Part shown: one piece after another, positions 1 through 8,998 of the stretch
Numbering within the stretch: the first letter of the stretch is position 1
Layout of the letters: every line of letters begins with the position of its first letter
From: Porogramme epimiltina
Taxonomy: Eukaryota > Basidiomycota > Agaricomycetes > Polyporales > Polyporaceae
Assembly (NCBI GenBank): GCA_900155495.1
Contig: FTLJ01000646.1
Span: 1 to 13,212 of the forward strand
Direction of reading: 5' to 3'
DNA length: 13,212 nt
Made by a program: the position numbers and the translations under genes
Notes under the pieces: model-generated
Database searches by the model: none
Told to the model about the DNA's origin: nothing
Seen by the model: only the letters and a program-made list of their open reading frames with translations

Positions 1-1122
1 CCCCCACCCCCCGGGCCCGTCTCGCCGCCCTGCCTGCCCCCGCCGCCGCCCGCGCCCCGCGCCCGCCGCCCGAGGCGAGTGCTCAACACGGCCGGGCGCG
101 GGGGCTCGCGCTGGTCCGTGCCCCGTCATAGCGCGGGCTGGCCGGGGTCCGCCCAGCGCGTGTTGCCATTCCAGACTCCAGACTTTGCCTCTTCTTCGCG
201 TCTTCGCAACCCCCCGGCCCATGGGCCATGTCCCTCCGCGGCGTGCCCGATCCACCTCGTCTGCACGCACGTCTGCCCAGCCCCGCAGCCTTTTTCCTAT
301 AGTTGTCCGCCCTGCTGCTAGCACGAGGCCGCCCCCGCCGCTCTGTGTATGTGGCGCCTGGCAACGCGGACGTCGCCGAGGCCTGCTTGAGCTTGCTTGA
401 GCTGCAGCGGTGCGCGGGGCCGGGCGGCAGATGAACGTGAACGCCCCCCCCCCCCTTCGGCCTTTGCCCGCGCACCCGGGGAAAACCCAAACCTTGGTTC
501 ATTGTCCGAGCCGTCCGCTCACACGTCCCGCGCAGTCCCAGATTCTCACCGTCGCCCGACTGCGTCGAGCGTCGCCCCCCGGAGCCTCCGCGCGCGCGCT
601 GAGCGGGAACGGACTTTGCGCGCACGACGGAGCCGCCACATTCGCGGGCCAGTTCGTCATAGGCCCACCAGGAGAATCCGTCTCCCCGTCGCCGACGAAC
701 TCCGCGTGCCCAACCGAACTCCGGCGTTCCTTCCAGTTCGTGAGCTCAGAAGGCGGTAAGCGAGCTGTGAGGAAACGAGCCTGTCACGATTGTCGCTCGT
801 GGCAACGAACACGGCTTGAGCTCGGGCCCGCTGCGCATGGCAAAGACACAGCATATCGTCGCGGCTTAGGTGTGGGGGCTCGCGTTTGCATAAGAGCTAT
901 CTGCTAAGTAACGGTGGTCCGACGAACACGCGTCAGCTTTGCGAAGCTATCTCAAAACGGTTCTAAGCGTGCACAACTGTGATCAATGTTGGGTCAAAAC
1001 CTTCATGAATAGCAAATGATTATAGGATGCATTACAACGTTCTTGTCTGCCCATAGGCTAATAGGGCGCCCCCAACATACACATGTCGGCACCCGTCACG
1101 GCGTAGCCACAAGGCGGGCTAT
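1..1122. other. GC-rich region without a supported gene
   Basis: The first 850 bases are very GC-rich and C-rich on the plus strand; from about 860 to 1090 the composition is more balanced. Open frames exist on both strands, as expected at this GC content, but their translations are Arg/Ala/Pro/Gly runs with no recognisable domain. A plus-strand frame is open from base 1 to a stop at 319-321. A minus-strand frame starting at the ATG at 129 is open to base 1. Either could be a gene end running off the window, but neither has convincing protein character. The more balanced 900-1100 part is probably the 3' flank of the minus-strand gene ending at 1123. Confidence 0.5.
444..455. repeat. C12 homopolymer
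   Basis: Twelve consecutive C residues on the plus strand in a GC-rich, apparently non-coding stretch. Runs of this length are prone to slippage and sequencing error, so frames crossing it should not be trusted. Confidence 0.9.
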
Positions 1123-4100
1123 TCACCTCTGCCCGCCCAACCCGCTCTCCTTCTCCAGCTCCCGCCCCAGCCCAACCAGCACGCCCTGCTCGAGCGTCGT
1201 CTCCCACAGCGCGACCTTCGCCCGCTCCACCTCCGCGGCGAGCGCCGCGCGCATCGCGCGCGCCCTCTCCAGAACCGCCTTCCTGCCCCCAGCCCCCGCC
1301 GCGGCCGCCCCAGCACCGCGGACAGCCACCGCCTTCCCCTTCCCCTTCCCGTTCTCCTTCTCCGACCCCGTCTCCTTCGCGCGGACGCCGGCCGGCTCAG
1401 CGGGGATCGGCGCGGCGGCGGGTCCTAGCGCGGGTCCTGGAGCGGGAGCGGTTGCCTGGAGCGGAAGGCAGCCCGCCGGACTCGGCGCGGGAGGGCAGAG
1501 GGGTGGAGCGGGTGGCGCCTGCGCGGGAGGCTGCACGCCCGGGCTCAGTTGTGCCGCGTGCGCGACTGGCCCTCCCGCGTCTCCCGCGTCGCGCGAAGGC
1601 GCCTGCGGGCTGGCCTCGCGGTCGTGCGCCGACAACGTTTCCTGCATCGGGTGATGCTGATCGCCTCCTGACGCCCCCGATGGGGGTAGTGCGAGGGGCG
1701 ACGGTGCAGTACAAGGACCTACGACGGGCGTGGCCGCTGCTGACGCGTTCGTCGCGGACGATTCCGCGGGATTGTCTAGCGGTGCAGCGCCGGAGGTATC
1801 GGGGAGGGAGGCTTCCCATGCGTCGAACGCATCTATCCCAGCGAAGACGTCTAGCAGCTTCATCGTTTCGGCCGCGTTGGGCTCTTGTGTGTCGGGAATA
1901 GGCCAGTCCCAACAAGGCGTAGTAGGCCCTACATCCGCGGCGTCCGTCAAAGAAGTGGCGGTGACGGAAGGAGAGTTGATGAGGGATGGCGTCGGAGGGA
2001 TGTGGTCAGCCGCAGATTTCGGGGTAGGGACGATGATGGCGGGGAGGGGGTTTGTTGTGACAGCTTGTGGTACATGGAGGCCCACAACGTTCGGGAAGGG
2101 AGTAGAGGACGGGGCGTTTGTGGCCACAGCAGTAGAAATCCCCAGTAACGCCGGGTCAATCATATCGTCTGGGATCTGCATCACGTCATTGTTTTGGGAT
2201 GCACCGAACGCGGACGAGTAGCCGGGGTCCGCGGGGAGCGGGACGAAGGGAGAAGTAGAACCTCCGGTGACATCATCTGGCGCACCGGGCGGGAATGCTG
2301 TTAACATTTCCAACCAGTGGTCGAACAAGGCTTGTGTTCCCTCGTCTCCTGATGATTCGGTACAAGGGACATCCACCGACTCCGAACCGGATTCAGGCCT
2401 TGCGTCACTGACTGAGTTTGCTGTCGGTTGCTGGGCTGCAAGCAGAGACCCGAGAAGCTGATCGAATGCAGCAGGGGAGAAGTCGGATTTGTCGACAGCG
2501 GAAGGTGAGGTAGAGGAGATGGGCGTTGGGGGTAGCGAAGCAGGAGCAGGTGAGACAAGAGAGTTTTGGTAGCTAGCTGAGGGAGCATGGATTTGGGCAG
2601 GCGCAGCGGAGGGATTTACGGACCGACTACGACCGCTGCGACCCCGTTCAAGGCCGTAGTAGAGTGTCGCAGGTCGATAGTACTTGTTCACGGTCGGCAT
2701 AGATCCGTATCCCGCTCCCGTAGGTAGAGGACGAGGCTGAACCTGCTGTTGCTGATACCACGCCTTCGCCGACGCTTTTTGCGCTGCACCTCGGACAAGC
2801 TGGACAAGATCGTCGAGCAACTGTTTCCCGCGCTCTCTCTCCCAGTTTGTGCGATAGTTTTCGGGTCCTTGACCTTCTTCAAAAGGATATGGCACATCCC
2901 AATCGGCTGCCCCAGCCGGTACGGAATTGAGCTTGCGCTTCTTTAGAGGTGGTGCTGAAACACCTCCCAATAGCCTGTGATCAACGCCTTGTTCTGGGGT
3001 AGAAGGGGCCTGTGTAGACGGGTGGATATTGGGATGGGGATAACAGGGGTAGTTGGGGGGTAGTGTTGCAAGGGATGGCGCTCCCGGGAAGAGCAAGCGG
3101 AGGAGAGAAACGACAACAGGAAAAACGTTTTTCTGTTGCAGTAGTGACCCAATGATCTGCTCGCTGGTAGGCCGAGGGTATTGTGCTTGGTCCGGAAGCC
3201 CTTGGGAGGCAGGTCGTCGACCAATGAACGGTTGAGAAGGCTCGTCTTCCACAACGATGGGATTTTCCGCGGTAGTCCCTCGGGTATGGCGGGCCTTCGA
3301 TAAATTGGCCGGATTGACGCCACTGACCATACCAGCTAGTCCAAGGAGAGCCTGCTGATTCCTCAGGAAATTGGGGGGAGGGGGCTCATCCGGAGAAGGA
3401 AGCGGGATGGGAGGTGGGGTGGGACGAGGAGTCGCCGATTTCGCTCGTTCCTTGCCCTTCCTCGTCTTTCGCGGGACCTCGGATATACATGGACGGGTAG
3501 GGGCATTCCTCCTAGATGAGGAGGCAATTGGCTGGAGAGGTGCACGAGGGGGAAAGGCGACGGGTTGGGAGCGTGAACCGGAAGGTAAGGGAGCGACCAC
3601 GCTCACAGCCGGTTGAAAGGGTGCTGGCGGGGTGACTGGTAGTTCAGCGACAAGGTGGGAACCAGGAAGTGCAAGAGTCCCCACGTTTTGTGCTGTACCG
3701 CTAGGTAAGGCTAGCAGCGAAGGCGACCTACCTCTAGGCGATGGGGGAGGGGAACCGAACAGAGAATCGTCATCGCCAGTAGGAGGGGATTGGGATCTAT
3801 GCGACATAGCACTGTTTGACACAGAATTCGACGGTTGAGAAAGACGTGGAGGGAGATTGGGATGATTTGCGGTACCTCGACTGAGTACTATCGATTGAGG
3901 GCCGTGAGGAGAAAACGAGGGGCGGTCCAGTTTGAATGTACTAAGTCGAAGAAGATTAATGAAAACTGTATGTAGTGATATTTCGTGGACTCACTTGAAC
4001 AGGAACGTCTGGATCTATGGAGTGTGGGGGAAGAGGATGGTGTCTGGAAGACTTCGGATGGTGTCGCACAAAGTACAAAACTTGCCGAACGGGTCCCGGT

Positions 4101-4546
4101 GCCCAATTTGTATCTCCGATCAACTGCTGGGCTGTGTCGTGGTAGTAAAGTTCGATCTCCGCCTCTGAGATACCGTACACCCAAATAATGCTATTATTGT
4201 TGCAGTACTTGACGAGGACTTGTGGAGGCTTCTTCCTCAGTCAGGGAACTCTGACCTTGGACTTGTCTTGGCTCTCGTGCACTTCGTCAAACTGTCGCGG
4301 CCTGACAAAATATTGTGTACCAAAGTTTTGAAAATGCATGCGTAGGCGCGACTGCGTCCAGGTGGGCGTGTGATTGCTTGGAGGCTCCCAGGAATCCTAC
4401 TTCGGGTTGTAGACCGGGTTTACTAGTAAGTCGTGAGCCCCTTCACCTACAACCGCCACCGGAACCGACTCGAGACGTGTGCTCACACCAGCACGGTGCT
4501 CGTTCATATTCTTTAATCGCCATAGTCTACTATCAGAGGTTGTCAT
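1123..4546 (-). CDS. Long low-complexity, probably nuclear protein of unknown function; multi-exon
   Basis: I do not recognise the family. The large last exon (3940-1123) encodes over 900 residues rich in Pro, Ser and Ala. It holds acidic/Ser-Pro blocks (GSPPPSP near 3740), a basic KKRK nuclear-localisation-like motif (codons 2945-2934), a more ordered stretch just after it (about 2910-2740, with FEEGQGPENY and WERERGKQLL), and a charged, helix-forming C-terminus (about 1290-1123). Upstream in minus frame 1 are protein-like exons: about 4546-4424 (LWRLKN), 4351-4283 (FGTQYFVRPRQFDE), and 4228 or 4231 to 3995 (KYCNNNSIIWVYG, ELYYHDTAQQ, DPDVPVQ). Proposed introns are 4352-4423 (GTAAAC...GCAG, 72 nt), about 4229-4282 and 3941-3994 (GTGAGT...TTAG, 54 nt); a 42-nt intron at 4447-4488 is possible. 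The last junction is one nucleotide out of phase. The start is uncertain: ATG 4546 or 4693. It is divergent from the RhoGEF gene. The existence of a gene is well supported, the exon structure less so. Confidence 0.72.
3941..3994 (-). other. Predicted 54-nt intron with a phase conflict
   Basis: On the minus strand a strong GTGAGT donor follows a codon ending the sequence DPDVPVQ, and a TTAG acceptor follows a pyrimidine-rich stretch; the length (54 nt) is normal for the window. The upstream exon ends in phase 0. The long downstream frame that runs to the stop at 1123 needs two leftover bases, because its first full codon starts at 3939 rather than 3940. Either one base is missing or added near here, or another splice site is used. 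Confidence 0.6.
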
Positions 4547-4691
4547 CGTCGGCAGCGAGGCGTGCCCAATATCAATTGGAGAACCGGTCCGTAGGTGCAC
4601 AGGTGCGTCATGGGAGAGTAGCTCGTTCATCCGACTCATTCTCGCCCGCAGCCCAGGCTCGGGTGCCACCGTCTGTGACTTCAGTTGATCC
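4547..4691. promoter_or_regulatory. Compact bidirectional promoter with two opposed CCAAT boxes
   Basis: This spacer lies between the likely starts of the two divergent genes. It contains CCAAT on the plus strand at 4566-4570 and CCAAT on the minus strand (ATTGG at 4575-4579), nine bases apart in opposite orientation. The plus-strand copy lies about 120 bp upstream of the RhoGEF ATG, a typical distance for the HAP/NF-Y complex. No TATA box is evident. The minus frame is open through the whole spacer to an ATG at 4693, so part of it could be coding instead. Confidence 0.45.
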
Positions 4692-7600
4692 ATGGCCTAT
4701 CGTTCACGTCCCTATGTCCATGTCTCCATCCCCCCTGGTGCCGCCCCTCCCTCCAACCCGTCTCCCTCGGTACACGAACTACCTGTCTCTCCGATCAACC
4801 TGTGGGCGGACCGCCGCCACCCAATCTATACCCCCTACCCCCCGGGTACCCCAACCTCTGTCGGCACCGCACAATATGGTGGACGGATGAGCCTCGATGT
4901 CCCGGGTCGACCCCCGAGCAGAGCTGCGAGTGCATATGAGGTAGAAACTACTCGGATAGCCTTCCCCGAACCGCAACTCTACCGTTCATCCTCTCAAAGG
5001 TCGACTCAACGTCCCCACGCTGCACATCGGAGTACAAGAAGCGAATCCATAGCACTGTCACCCGACAGCCTTCTTACCCCAACTCCTTCACGGTTCTCGT
5101 ACAGTGAACAGTCAAGCTACGGTGGCGGGTCAAGACCTCACTCAATGCATAGCTATAGCGACGAGTCAAGACCTCCGTCGATACAGAACACACCAGAGGT
5201 GCGCGCTCCTAGTAGGGTTTGCTTGTCTGCATAGCCAACCAATGGAACTCAGTGGACCATCAGGGATTTGTCCTCAGAGCTCTCTGATCTCACGTAAGTA
5301 ACGACTGTGTTTCGCGATTTATCGCGTGTGCTAATATACGTTGTAGTATTGACTCAGAGGAAGGCCTAAGAAAGTTCCAGAACGGAGAGTTGCCAGAGAA
5401 TGATTCGGAGTGGTATCGACTGGTTCCTCCTGAGGCTCGCGAAGTACTAGACCGGAAAGAAGTCCAACGACAATCCGTGTTATTTGAGATAATCAAGTCG
5501 GAGAGGGACTATGTAGCTGATCTGGAGCTTGTTAAGGAGGTACGTTTTACATTTTGTTCTACCCTTCCTCTACCCCGTGCGAGGTATACATTCTACGCTT
5601 CGCGCGTCGGTACATCCTTCGTTTTGACGGCTTTAGTCACGTAGACTGGGGAGAAACGTTGCCTCATGTGACAATCGTACCCAAGCTAATTAGATCCATA
5701 TCATGGTTGGGCTTAGCCTGCGTCTTACTCATATTCATTCTACTCGGCATTTAGGTCTTCATCGACCCAATTGTCAACACGATGGCTGTACCTCCCAGTC
5801 GAGTCCGAGGATTCATTCAAGAGGTATTCTCGAATCTGGAAAGCGTCCTTGCCCACCATCAGCGCATGCTCGGCGCATTGTACGATCGACAGCGCGAACA
5901 GTTCCCTCTCGTCCAGAGCGTCGCGGACATTATTCTTGACAGTAAGTCGATCATGTCTCCGTGTATTGTTTCATATTATGACGGTTTACGAATGTCAGCT
6001 AGCCTACTTTTCCGCGAGGATTACGACGAGTATATCAAGCATTATCCCATTGCTGAGATGCGTCACCGCTCCGAGATGCGACGGAATCAGCGTTATCAGT
6101 ACCTACTCCAACAATGTACTCAAGACCCTCGTGTACGCAAGCGCGACATCATCACGTTCTTATCCAGACCTGTCACCCGCTTACCTCGACTTTTGCTTCT
6201 CCTTGAGAACGCGAAGAAGTATACCGAACCCGACCACCCGGACATGGATGCCATTCCCCTTGTGACCAGCATCTTGAGCGACTTCATCAAGGGCACTCAA
6301 CCTGGCATAGAAGCAGCAGAGGAGAAGGTGCGATTCTGGAGTCTATGCGAGAATCTGGCATATCAGAAGGGGGAAATTATTGTACGCACTCCAATTATCA
6401 TGCATCAGATCCGTTCTGACACGGTTCCTCAGGATCTGGACTTATACGACGCTACCCGCTCGTTGTTGCATCAAGGTGCATTGTCGAGAAAGTATAGAGC
6501 GGAAATGAATTTCCACTGGGCAGACCTACATGTCGCACTGTTGGATAACTACTGTGCGTCTCGCATTCGAAATCCTTTGGGAAACCACACTGACACCTTC
6601 ATAGTGCTCCTCCTCAAGCCAGAAGTCCGTCAAAGCGAAGGCACATACATCATGACTAAATATCATGTCGTTTCACGAGTGCGTTCACTCTCGCGGTTTC
6701 CCGCGTGTGCTTTTGTGACCACGTTCTCGTGTACCAGCCCATTCCACTCGATTATCTACGACTCGCTGCGTTCGGTCCGCCGGAGAATCGGAGAGAGAAA
6801 GCGGAAGATGGGAATCTCTTGGATCGCGTGCGACCGAAGTATAGACAGATGTTTCCATTCACGATCTACCACGCGGCTTCAAAGACGAGCAGGAGATACA
6901 CCTTATACGCAGCGAGCGAAGCGATCCGGGACGAATGGCACAATGTCATGAACCATGCATTGAAACTACGTGAAATCCGACAGGAAGGCAATATGGTACA
7001 ATCACTTTGATGACAACCTTACGGATGAAGACTGACAATGTCCACCAGTTTTTCGCGCCACACATGGTGAATGAAGATTTCTTTAGGCGTTCTGCCACCC
7101 CTGCATACTATAGCCCAAACGCGGTCGGTTCGTCTTATACCGGGCATGTTGCCGCAGCAACAAAACTATGTACGAGACGGCTTTCGTCCTTGTAGCTCAT
7201 AAGTGCAGCTGATAACAAGAGGTAAACAGCCTTCGGCAACCAACAATTTATTGTTGTGGCATGCTCGACTGGACTTTATGCCGCACCAACAGACCAGCGA
7301 GGTACACGGCCATTGTGCCTCTTTCTATAACTGATACAGTCAACTAACATATTTTGCCCCCTCTGTAGCACGTTTCAACAAGATATTAAACGTCAACAGA
7401 CCATCATCTCTTGCTGCTATCTCTGCTGTGAACAAGTTCTTCGTTCTCCATGAGAAGGGGTTGTTCTCCTTCTCCATCGACATGGTTGTGCGCGCCGCAC
7501 AGAATATTATATCTCCACAGACGCTGGAAGCTTCAAAGGAACATATCGCTCCGGATGTCTTGTTCTTCCACGCAGGCCGAGCAGGACAACGGTTTATGGG

Positions 7601-8651
7601 TGATTCTTCCATAGTTTGACACTATATTACAGCATACTGATCCTTCGCAGTTCTCTATAGTGTGAAGAGCTTGCTGCAAACGAATCTACACGCATTGGAG
7701 GTAGTCAGCAGCGCGGAGTCTGGTAACTATCCCAGAAGGAGTCAGAACGGGCTATTTTCCTTCCGCCCATTTGGCGAGGTCTGTAGCTATGAACACAAGC
7801 GTTTATAGCCGAGACTAACTTTCCTCAACATTCGCCTGTCCAGGCCATTTCTATCCCGAGAGACACCCACAACATTACTGCAATCGGCAAACACATAGCC
7901 ATATGTTCGGAGAAAGGTATCATGATCGCCGAGCCAACAAAGTACGTCTCTCTGCCCTCTATCGTATTAGCACTACACTAGGAGTCGTCTGATCCCCAAC
8001 TCTATTCTGTACAGTCTTAGTGTGGGCAAAACCACGTCGATCCCAGACTTCAGCGACGCCGAAATGGCCACCAACTTACCAATGATGACGCTCAAGTCGC
8101 GATGTGCAGCCTCAAAGCCTCTGGGAATCATCCGTATTACCGGCGCAGAAGAATTATTAGTCGTATATGACGGTAAGTCAAAACTCTCCGCCCGTCACCC
8201 CATCGTTCTGGTTCTTCCAAACGCGCTTCCCATCGCTGACTCGCCGGCTGCCTTAGATATTGGCTGTTACACGACCAAGTTCGGTGTCCCAACGCGCTCA
8301 GCCGGCTACCTCCGGTGGGAGTTCAGAGCGGACTCGTACGTGCACCGCGGCGAGCACGTCCTCCTCTTCTCGCTCGAGTTCATCGAGATCCGGACCGTGC
8401 GCACCGGCAAGCTCGTGCAGGTCATCGAGGGCGCGGGCATGCGCCGCGTCGACGTCGGCTTGCTTGGCGAGGAGTCGCGCAGAGAGCAGGAGGCGATGAA
8501 GACCACGCCGGCAACGATGTACGTGACGAACGGGCGCGAGGCGGACGGGCTCGTCGGAGACACGATCGTGGAGCTCATCGAGACGGCGGAACTGCAAACG
8601 ACACGTGCGACGGAGGTGCCGGGGATGTGGGACGAGTTCGAGATGATGTGA
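4692..8651 (+). CDS. ROM2: Rho1 guanine nucleotide exchange factor, DH-PH-CNH (Rom2/Rgf type)
   Basis: This would load GTP onto Rho1 at the plasma membrane, driving cell-wall integrity signalling and glucan synthesis (known for the family). Exons: 4692-5198, 5253-5293, 5347-5539, 5755-5941, 5999-6381, 6433-6553, 6605-6678, 6738-6995, 7049-7169, 7230-7301, 7369-7599, 7651-7778, 7844-7941, 8015-8172, 8257-8651. All phases agree, giving 988 residues. Order: disordered Ser/Pro-rich tail (1-169); a conserved lead-in (WTIRDLSSEL); DH domain about 224-410 (SERDYVADLELV; later RPVTRLPRLLLLLENAKKYT); PH domain about 445-580 (WADLHVALLDNY, EWHNVM); CNH domain about 613-960 (FIVVACSTGLYA, IAICSEKG, LLVVYD, VPTRSAGYLRWE). 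An in-frame TGA at 4686 and a good context (CCATGG) support the start. No DEP domain is visible, so the layout resembles S. pombe Rgf3 more than Rgf1/Rgf2. The exact paralogue is unproven; the symbol marks the family. Confidence 0.93.
5199..5252 (+). other. First intron of the RhoGEF gene, with alternative acceptors
   Basis: Donor GTGCGC follows a complete codon at 5198. Two acceptors keep the same frame: TAG ending at 5234 (a 36-nt intron, unusually short) and CAG ending at 5252 (54 nt, normal for this gene). The unspliced frame contains a TAG stop at 5232-5234, so removal is required. The longer intron is preferred on size. The shorter one would add six residues (PTNGTQ) before the conserved WTIRDL segment. 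Confidence 0.7.
5540..5754 (+). other. Long (215-nt) intron of the RhoGEF gene
   Basis: Donor GTACGT follows the codons LELVKE, and acceptor TTTAG precedes VFIDPI, so the DH domain is continuous only if all 215 nt are removed. It is about four times longer than the other introns of the gene. No nested gene or small RNA motif was recognised inside it. Confidence 0.85.
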
Positions 8652-8998
8652 TTTTCCTTATTCTCTGGGTTTGGCGGAGCAGACTATCTGGGCGTAGCAG
8701 ATAGCACAGAAGAGAAGAGACTTGAGAGGGGAAAGCGGAAGAGATGTACTCATGTATCACACAGCAAGGTGTATCGTATCACTCGCTAGATTAATGGTCT
8801 CGGAAGAAACCTGTATTGTAGCAGAACCCGACGATGCAGGAGCCCAAGATGGAAAAGATAAAATGTACAACATCCGAACGCCTGTCGCTAATAACTTATT
8901 CTCTACTGAAACAGTGGGGTATATCAAGATGTTGCGACCGAGGCGACGTGGGGTATGTCCAAATCCGCGAGGACCCTGGTGAGACGAGGTGGCCGGGT
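8652..8998. other. Convergent 3' spacer between RhoGEF and propeller genes
   Basis: This 347-bp interval lies between the stop codons of two converging genes. It must hold both 3' UTRs and polyadenylation sites. An AATAAG-like element occurs on the minus strand (about 8893-8898), roughly 100 bases downstream of the minus-strand stop. No protein-like frame or RNA gene was recognised. Confidence 0.6.

Noticed and set aside
83..625. 180-codon minus-strand open frame
   Set aside because: The translation is Arg/Gly/Ala-rich with no domain; it crosses the C12 run and fits chance openness in GC-rich DNA.
1016..1654. 212-codon plus-strand open frame
   Set aside because: It is an antisense shadow of the C-terminal exon of the minus-strand gene; its Pro/Ala/Ser bias mirrors that GC-rich coding region.
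1397..1915. 172-codon minus-strand open frame
   Set aside because: It lies in another frame of the same exon of the unknown gene, whose 2.8-kb frame is far longer and more coherent.
4315..4890. 191-codon plus-strand open frame spanning the A/B spacer
   Set aside because: It overlaps the RhoGEF N-terminus out of frame, and its low-complexity translation lacks domains; the 4692 frame continues into conserved exons.
5129..5175. Direct repeat GTCAAGACCTC at 5129-5139 and 5165-5175
   Set aside because: It lies within the Ser-rich RhoGEF tail, is spaced by twelve codons and encodes similar SRPHS/SRPPS peptides, so it is ordinary low-complexity drift.
5234..7200. Apparent frameshifts and stops in the RhoGEF frame, suggesting a pseudogene
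   Set aside because: Every interruption is removed by an intron with GT/AG ends that also preserves phase; the joined CDS is exactly 989 codons including the stop.
8298..8597. Minus-strand frames opposite the CNH-coding exon
   Set aside because: They are antisense shadows of the GC-rich last RhoGEF exon.
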